This document shows positions 57,975-64,000 of a stretch of 64,000 nucleotides of DNA, one piece after another (within the stretch, counting starts at the first letter, position 1; the number at the start of each line of letters is the position of its first letter). A program made the translations under genes and the position numbers. The notes beneath the pieces were generated by a model, which did no database searches, was not told the DNA's origin, and was given only the letters and a program-made list of their open reading frames with translations. Source of the stretch: Bolinopsis microptera. Taxonomy: Eukaryota > Ctenophora > Tentaculata > Lobata > Bolinopsidae. The DNA lies in contig NC_087081.1 in the NCBI RefSeq assembly GCF_026151205.1, positions 7,123,246 to 7,187,245 of the forward strand, given 5' to 3'.

Positions 57975-60060
57975 ACGGATACAGATGGAGATTGCCAGCA
58001 CATATTTCTTGAGAAACGACAACGGGCGCTGCGGAAAAAACGTAAAAAAGTCTCAGCACCAAACTCTGAACAGTACAATTTGGGAAATTCTCATCCATCT
58101 TCACTCGTATCTTTGCCTGGTCAGTGTCTTTAAACCTACCGTTCATTTTGACCACAAAATATTATTTACCGAGCAACTAAGAGTATTATCATGGACGAAT
58201 ACGTGGGAATGAATTTTCAAACTTCTTAGCTACTCAGCAAAATTTCTCAGCCTTCACCAGATCATGTCCCATTACAAGAGTTGGTCGGTGTATTATAATT
58301 AGTTTATTATCTCTTCACTCTACCAGGTATATCTAAGAAGAGATTAACAAGGAAGTTGGGGACCTTATCTAATGGAGTCCAGGGTTCAGTACCAGCCATT
58401 AGGAAGATACAACAGAGACTAGATCAGGATCTGGAACATAGACGGATTGACCTTAACTCATTCAAGGTAACCAGGATCCTGTATTATGTTAAATACTCTT
58501 TTCAATCAGAAGAGTGCATACTGCATATTATATTGCAGATCATGGTTTTGTTATTAACAGAATCAGTGACTGTTTGTCTGGCCATCTGGGAAATAGTTAT
58601 ACCAAGAAAATCATGATCTGTGATCATAGGACGTAGCCTAAAAATCATTGTTTTATTTAATCTTTGTCACCCAAAACATTGTTTTATTTAATCTTTGTCA
58701 CTCAGGGTCCGGCTGTATACAGAAACCTCCCTAAACCTGCTATATTTGAGGAAGCTGTCCCCAAAAACAGAGAGTGTGTACGTGACCAGCCGATATTTGC
58801 TCCCCAAGGTAGATCACGGCTAACTCACAGGTGCAGATTTGATATAGTTAAATATAATTTAAAATTCTACGTCTTGATTATATATTAATCAGCATTTTGA
58901 TTCGGTGCCTTCGCACGGGCTTATTATAACATTGCTTTTCGATTCCAATATCTGGAAGTGAACTCGAATTAACCCTAGGTTTTTGTTTTGAATAATAAGT
59001 TGAGCGAATTTTCGCTGGACTTATAATCAAAGTTACTGACTGGTACCATGATTACTAGTTAGTGCAAAGTTTTCAGTATCATAAATTTCCACAGGGGAAA
59101 TGCCTCATCACGTGACTCATCACGTGCTATATCCCGTGACTCTTCAAGAGGTAAGTCACGTGACTCTTCTATAGATCCTGAGATGGAGAGAGTGTTCAGA
59201 CAGATTAACGAGAAGTTATCAGCTACCATTTCTCAGACCTGGCCCAGTGTCAGCTATGAGGATAGGTTACAGGCAACACTCAACAAACAAATTACGGTAA
59301 TTGTTCAAATGTTCACAATTAAAATTAAATCAAATATTGATCCATCTACTTTAATTTTTAAATGTAAATCAGAGTTTCTGACTTGTATTGTTTCAATTCG
59401 AGACTGAAGTTAAAACAAAACTTGTATTTATACCTCTATAGCTGGGTGGTCCTGAAATCTGCTGGTTTTTCTTTCAACCTCAACTTAATCACCCAAACCA
59501 GCTTACCAAACCAACAATAACCGCACACTACTGACCACAGGAGAGGTTTGCAGCACGTGCTATGAGACAGACTCCCCCACGTGTTAGAGAGAAAGAGAGT
59601 GGAGAGGATGAGGAACATGACAGTAGAGGTAGTGGGGGCAGCTCTACTACACTCTCTAAACCTTTCTCTTCTTGGTACATCAATGTGAGTGTTTATAAAC
59701 CTTTCCCTTTTTTATACATCAATGTACATTGTACATTGTGCGTGATAATTATGTTGATTGTATTTGTAAGTTGAGTGCTTTTGTAAGAACATACTTTAAG
59801 TTCTTACAAAATATAATGTAACTTTGTAATTGCAGGGTGAAACAGAGAGTGCATCTGATTTCAACAAGAGTTTCTGTCGAACCATAAAACGGACATTCTT
59901 CAAACCACCACAAACTAGCCCTGACCAGGACCACCGCGTGACGTCATCACATAATCACGTGACGTCATCAGACCCAACCCACGTGACGTCACCGACCTAT
60001 GAAATGTATGACAGTGCTGTTAATGTCAGCGCAAGTGCTCTGGAGCTGTTTAAAACTCAG
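57975..60060 (+). CDS. Unrecognised multi-exon protein, partly disordered
   Basis: Six exons with agreeing phases: 57975-58119, 58327-58466, 58706-58830, 59095-59296, 59541-59684, 59836-60060. The frame starts with a basic helix (LEKRQRALRKKRKKVS), then RKIQQRLDQDLEHRRIDL, then NLPKPAIFEEAVP, an SRDSSR-repeat disordered stretch, MERVFRQINEKLSATISQTW, an acidic/Ser linker, and an exon containing HVTSS repeats. In the third exon, the donor at 58831 rather than 58809 keeps the frame and joins to SSRDSSRAISRDSS. The protein starts upstream of the window evidence (no ATG exon found). It either ends by read-through at the TGA 60076-60078 or continues in an exon not found. The coding repeats CACGTGACGTCA match the intronic E-box/CRE words. 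I do not recognise the family. The basic juxtamembrane-like start would fit a cytoplasmic tail, but that is speculation. Confidence 0.75.
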
Positions 60061-60114
60061 GTACAGGTAGTTTTATGATTTTATAGTGTTTCAAGAATAG
60101 ATCTGATATGTAAG

Positions 60115-62175
60115 TATATGGGCAATTCCACGATAACGGTAACCAGTAACAAAATAATAAAGTTTGGAGGTGGTTTGGGAGAGATAGAAAATCTTTAAGA
60201 TATTTGACCATATTTTCAGGGGCAAAAAACCGTTTGTTGATATCTAGCCTAGTTTAAAAACTGTAGCGCGTCAAAGTTGGCTTAAATTTAGTGTATCTTT
60301 AGTGTGAATATCCAGTTATTTTCCGAAAGATTTTAGGGAGCTTTATTAATCGTAGAATTCAATATTTTATCCTGTATATCAACCTAGTGGGCTTCAGATA
60401 GAAGGCCAGCCTAATTTTGAGGGCCAAATTTCTTTATTTTTTGAGTGTCTTATGATCAAATTTTTCCTCTTCGCGTGTGAATAACGCTACCAAATAGTGA
60501 AAAATGTTTTACTGTGGCTACACTATAAGTCTGTTTGATTCGTAACTCTCTCTCTAACGGCAACTTTAGTCATCTATAAAGGTCAGAAAATTTCATTCGT
60601 TTTGTCACACTGGAAGTGCAAAAAGTAGGGGTAGTGTGATTCACAGGTAGCGTAATTCACAGCTTGGTAGTGTAATTTACACAGCGGAAAATTAATAAAA
60701 CAAGTGGTTTAAATGCTTTGTTGTGAAATAAATTGTACTTTCAATACTTCCAGGGCAATTCCAGGGACCTATTTTCAACAACTGCCTGAAAGTGTTGTTA
60801 ATTTAATCGAAATTAGGGTTCCGCCAGGGCAAAATGTGCCACTTTTAGACCTTAAATCGCAAAAATAATGATTTTTAAATGGATTAGGACATCAAAATTG
60901 ATTTGAAAGTGTTTTATAGTCATTGTTAGGTCTGGGAACACTTATTTGAGTAATTTAAAGGCTTATTTTCAGAAAATATCAGCAATTTGGGGCTAAAATT
61001 ACCTTATTTTCTTGTCACGTAACTAAATTTTGCTCAAAAGAGCAGTGTTTTTGCCCCAAAAAATTATAATTTTTATCAAAAACCATGTATAGAGGTATCA
61101 AATTAAAGCTCTTGATGACCTCTTCACATTAAAAACACAAAGAAGTAGTTTAGAATTGATATAAGTGATAAAATGGTCTAAAAATGGATTCAAAAAGTTA
61201 TAAATTTCTGTCTAATCATGAACCTTTGAGAGCTCATAAAAAAATCATGCCACAATATTACACTGTACATTTTTCTAGGATTACTCTAAATGTCCTATAC
61301 TTACAGATAGATCAACTTATAGATGCTTACCAAAGTTAATTTGCAACTTATTTTTGTAGTTTGTCCTAAAAAATGGCAAAAAATTGCCAAAAAATGCAAT
61401 TTTTGACAAAAAATGAGGTAAAATTAATATTTGAGGTCAAATATCCATTTAATCACTCTAAAAACCTTTTTAAACGTTATTTTCGGGCAAGATACCCCTA
61501 GAATACATGTTTTGTGGTATATCATACCCCTTAATCATGCCTATATCTTATGTCTACCTCGCATGGGCGCCCCGACCACTGTGGTATGGCAGTAGGGTGT
61601 AATCTACACCATTACCAGTATCTAATTGGACCGATTAGTAGTCAATTTAATTTAAAATCAGTAATAGTCAGTCTACTTCACCATTTTACAATAGCAGCAA
61701 CCAAATCAAGAACAAGCAAACATCAATACAACGCACAAACAGAGCAACTGGGCAGAGTGTGAGTTACACTACGTCCAAATGTGAATAACGTTTACTTCCT
61801 ATATTGTCCCTGTACTACACACATTCCACAAATTTATGTTAGGAAGGACATAGGAAGTTGAAAAAATGTGTACTTTATTGTGATCAAGCCTTATTGTAAC
61901 TTCTGCTATTACACTGGGGCACGAATTGCAATTTTAAGGCAAGATTTCTAAAACACCAAATTCTGCCTGTGAATAACGTCTACTTTTTAAAATGCTGCTC
62001 ACATAAAAAGTATAAGAGATAGACATTAAACTTTTGTTGCCACATCATCACAAACGTTTAAACTTCATTCTGACTTTATATTATCATGATGCTAATGTTA
62101 GCCTACAATTACCATCCAATTAAAAGCTAAATTTTGTGCAAAGTGTGAATTACACTACGTGGAATTGCCCATATA
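60115..62175. mobile_element. 2.06-kb non-coding element with 18-bp TIRs
   Basis: The ends TATATGGGCAATTCCACG and its exact complement enclose 2 kb of AT-rich sequence without an ORF. The outer TA or TATA may be the target duplication. GTGTAATTCACA-like words occur near both ends (60635-60690 and 62135-62155), and GTGAATAACG words recur at 60476, 61781 and 61971. It lies directly after the last phased exon of the unknown gene. Confidence 0.75.
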
Positions 62176-63167
62176 AAGATATAATAAGTTGCTATTCATC
62201 AATAGCAAGTACCGTTAAACTGTTAAATTTTCGGAGCGATTTGAGATCTCCGCGCGGTCATTAACCATTGTATTTGATCAATGGTTTAGTATTGTATTCT
62301 GATGTAACTCCCACTGATAGATTACTCTGAGAATAAAAGAGTTGTCAGGCAAAGATCCAGTGATTTTAAAAAGAGAGAGAGTCCGAGAGACTGCAATGAG
62401 GTTGAATAATTGTACAGTGCAGTACTTGCATAGATTTGTAGCATTATTTTGGGGACTGAAGTAAAGCCACGTTAGAGAGGAAGCAGGTTAATCATTACAG
62501 CTGAAACGTTTTGAACAGTTTATAGAGTTATAGGTGGATTAAAAAGAAAAATAGATTAAAATATTCCAGTGGGAAAATTTACTGTTTTGTTATTAAAAAC
62601 AGAGCACAACCGAACAAAGTTGCAATAATCCCGGTATCAATGAAAAACACATCATTTTATCAGAGCAAATCTCTTATAATGTCGGGTTCATTCTCAAATT
62701 AAGGAATAACCAAGTAAGAATTAGAATCATTATATTAAATGAATCATGAATTATTATCGTAAACATTTGCCAAACTGGATGTTAACAGATTGCATTATTA
62801 TTCGTTATAGTTCCGCCACTATTTATTCAGAAGCTATGCCCCTATTTAGACTGATGTTATTCTTATGACTTATACCTAATAATGGTTTATAACCAATCTA
62901 TGTAAATCAATGAATTCAAATCCAAGCCAAGGTTAAATGATAGAAATTAAGAGAGAAATAAAGATATTACCCCAAGAAATAATGATATGATTTCCACATA
63001 ATTTTCGATCAATTTAAATTTACAGTATACTGAAATAGTAAGAACTAGGTCCAATAATTGAATCCTATAAGTGGGGATCAGTGCACTCTTCCTTTACTAA
63101 AAATCCTTCTCAGTTCAACAAGTTCTAACAAATTGACAAGTATTTAACAACCAAATTCATGATAAGT
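62176..63167. other. Intergenic or intronic AT-rich stretch
   Basis: No supported exon. 3' flanks of the convergent plus- and minus-strand genes probably meet here. Confidence 0.4.
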
Positions 63168-64000
63168 TCAAGTTTTCTTCTTTTTCTTCGCGGAAGATGC
63201 TCTCCCAGACACCTTCTGTTTCACTGGAGTCTTGGGTCTCCCTGACGACTTAGAACTCATCTTCTTCACAGGCTCCTTCTTAGTGATACTTGCGGCACTT
63301 ACTTTCTGGTCACCAGAACTTGAACTAGATCTTTTAGCGCTCTTTTTTCTGCCCAGTTTAGCGCTTAGCCCCCGTGGGAATGAAGCGTTGGATTCTACCT
63401 CTTCCGCAACTGCTTCCGCTCTGTCTTTGTTCATGAAGATGTTTAGTTTTATGTTCTCTTTCTCTTTCATGTTAAGGTTTACTGTTACTACAGTGCGTTT
63501 TGCTGATGTCACCTGAAAAATAGTTGTGAGAGATCATTTATGTCGTAATGCCCTATAGTTCTGTGAAGCTGTGATCTGTCCCAAGGTCACTGTCATGGGG
63601 CTAGAGCCATAATGTGGTATTGACGATTATTTTCCCATCAATATCGTTTAGAACACATTCCGTTCTCGATGATAAATTCCTTATAATTTAACAGTCAAAC
63701 CGTTGCAAATATATATAGGTAATATATATATCAAGGCATGCTAATAGATATATAATGAGTGTTATTTTAATATCTGATTTTTATGTAAACTGTAAAAGTG
63801 AAAAGCTACCAACCTGAGTCTCAACACTTTCTGTTCCAGTAGCCCTGTCTATCGAGGTAACCGTCCCAATACTCGCCTGTCGTGACGCCATCATATGATC
63901 ACGTGATATGACACTCCCCGGAATGGAGTAATTACTGGCAGCACTCTGCATCACCGCTAACTCCGTGTGTTGCGAACCCGGGTTTATGTTGGGGATATCC
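63168..64000 (-). CDS. 3' end of a minus-strand gene with Lys/Ser-rich tail
   Basis: Two minus-strand exons: 64000 (open at edge) to 63814, and 63512 to 63168, ending in a stop. The donor (CAG|GTTGG) and acceptor (TTTTCAG|GTG) agree in phase 0. The upstream exon encodes a Ser/Ala/Thr-rich segment (SNYSIPGSVISRDHMMASRQ). The last exon begins TSAKRTVVTVNLNMKEKENI and ends in a long K/S/R-rich tail (KKSAKRSSSSS, SAKKKKKT), like a nuclear or chromatin-binding tail or nucleolar signal. No family recognised. The upstream exon also contains a CACGTGATCATATGATG word. Confidence 0.7.

Noticed and set aside
58706-58808. Donor at 58809 for the exon beginning 58706
   Set aside because: It leads to an in-frame stop in the next exon. 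The donor at 58831 restores the SRDSS frame.
59095-59170. A separate short exon ending at about 59150 (SRDSSR followed by a donor)
   Set aside because: It would need a 24-bp intron and gives a phase conflict. Reading straight through to 59296 keeps the frame.

Overview
The window is eukaryotic and looks like an invertebrate animal. It has intron-containing genes with GT-AG splice sites, a non-LTR retrotransposon of CR1/L2 type, MYND and BTB genes, an animal-type START gene, and a very large load of minisatellites and fold-back elements. CpG-containing words are common. A non-bilaterian such as a sponge or cnidarian is my best guess. That is inference, because nothing in the window fixes the species.

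Layout: 1-951 (minus) holds part of a broken LTR-retroelement gag. 2.5-3.7 kb is a 9-bp satellite. 4.2-8.1 kb holds a candidate MITE, a LINE remnant split by a hAT-like MITE with a perfect 8-bp target duplication, and a fold-back element. 8.1-13.0 kb is a nearly complete CR1/L2-like LINE whose ORF1 carries a single frameshift. 13.3-13.5 kb carries a frameshifted scrap that resembles the SCAF4/SCAF8 family.

13.9-36.6 kb is one large plus-strand gene for a STARD10-like START-domain lipid-transfer protein. I could phase seven START exons and seven exons for a long, low-complexity C-terminal tail. At least one first exon, and probably one middle exon, were not found. The introns are inflated by tandem arrays (42-, 28-, 45-, 33-, 23- and 23-bp units, CCCT, CTGT), a dead LINE and a 1.9-kb element with a 6-bp target duplication.

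36.7-43 kb is repeat-rich: a CCGG-type fold-back, a dead LINE, an inserted nuclease-like ORF and a 1.3-kb fold-back. 44.1-47.3 kb has two intronless genes, one MYND-finger protein and one BTB-BACK-like protein with a frameshift. 49-57.6 kb is mostly a 7.4-kb nested, non-coding inverted-repeat structure. 58.0-60.1 kb has six well-phased exons of an unrecognised, partly disordered protein. A 2-kb TIR element follows, and the right edge carries the 3' end of a minus-strand gene with a lysine/serine-rich tail.

The most unusual features are non-coding: (i) a composite E-box plus CRE word, CACGTGTCATGACGTCA, dispersed in arrays through introns and, in related form, inside coding exons; (ii) a degenerate repeat unit of roughly 130-170 bp shared by the 21-, 41-, 53- and 56-kb repeats; (iii) a natural empty/filled site pair, with a hAT-like insertion in one arm of an inverted repeat and the intact site in the other.
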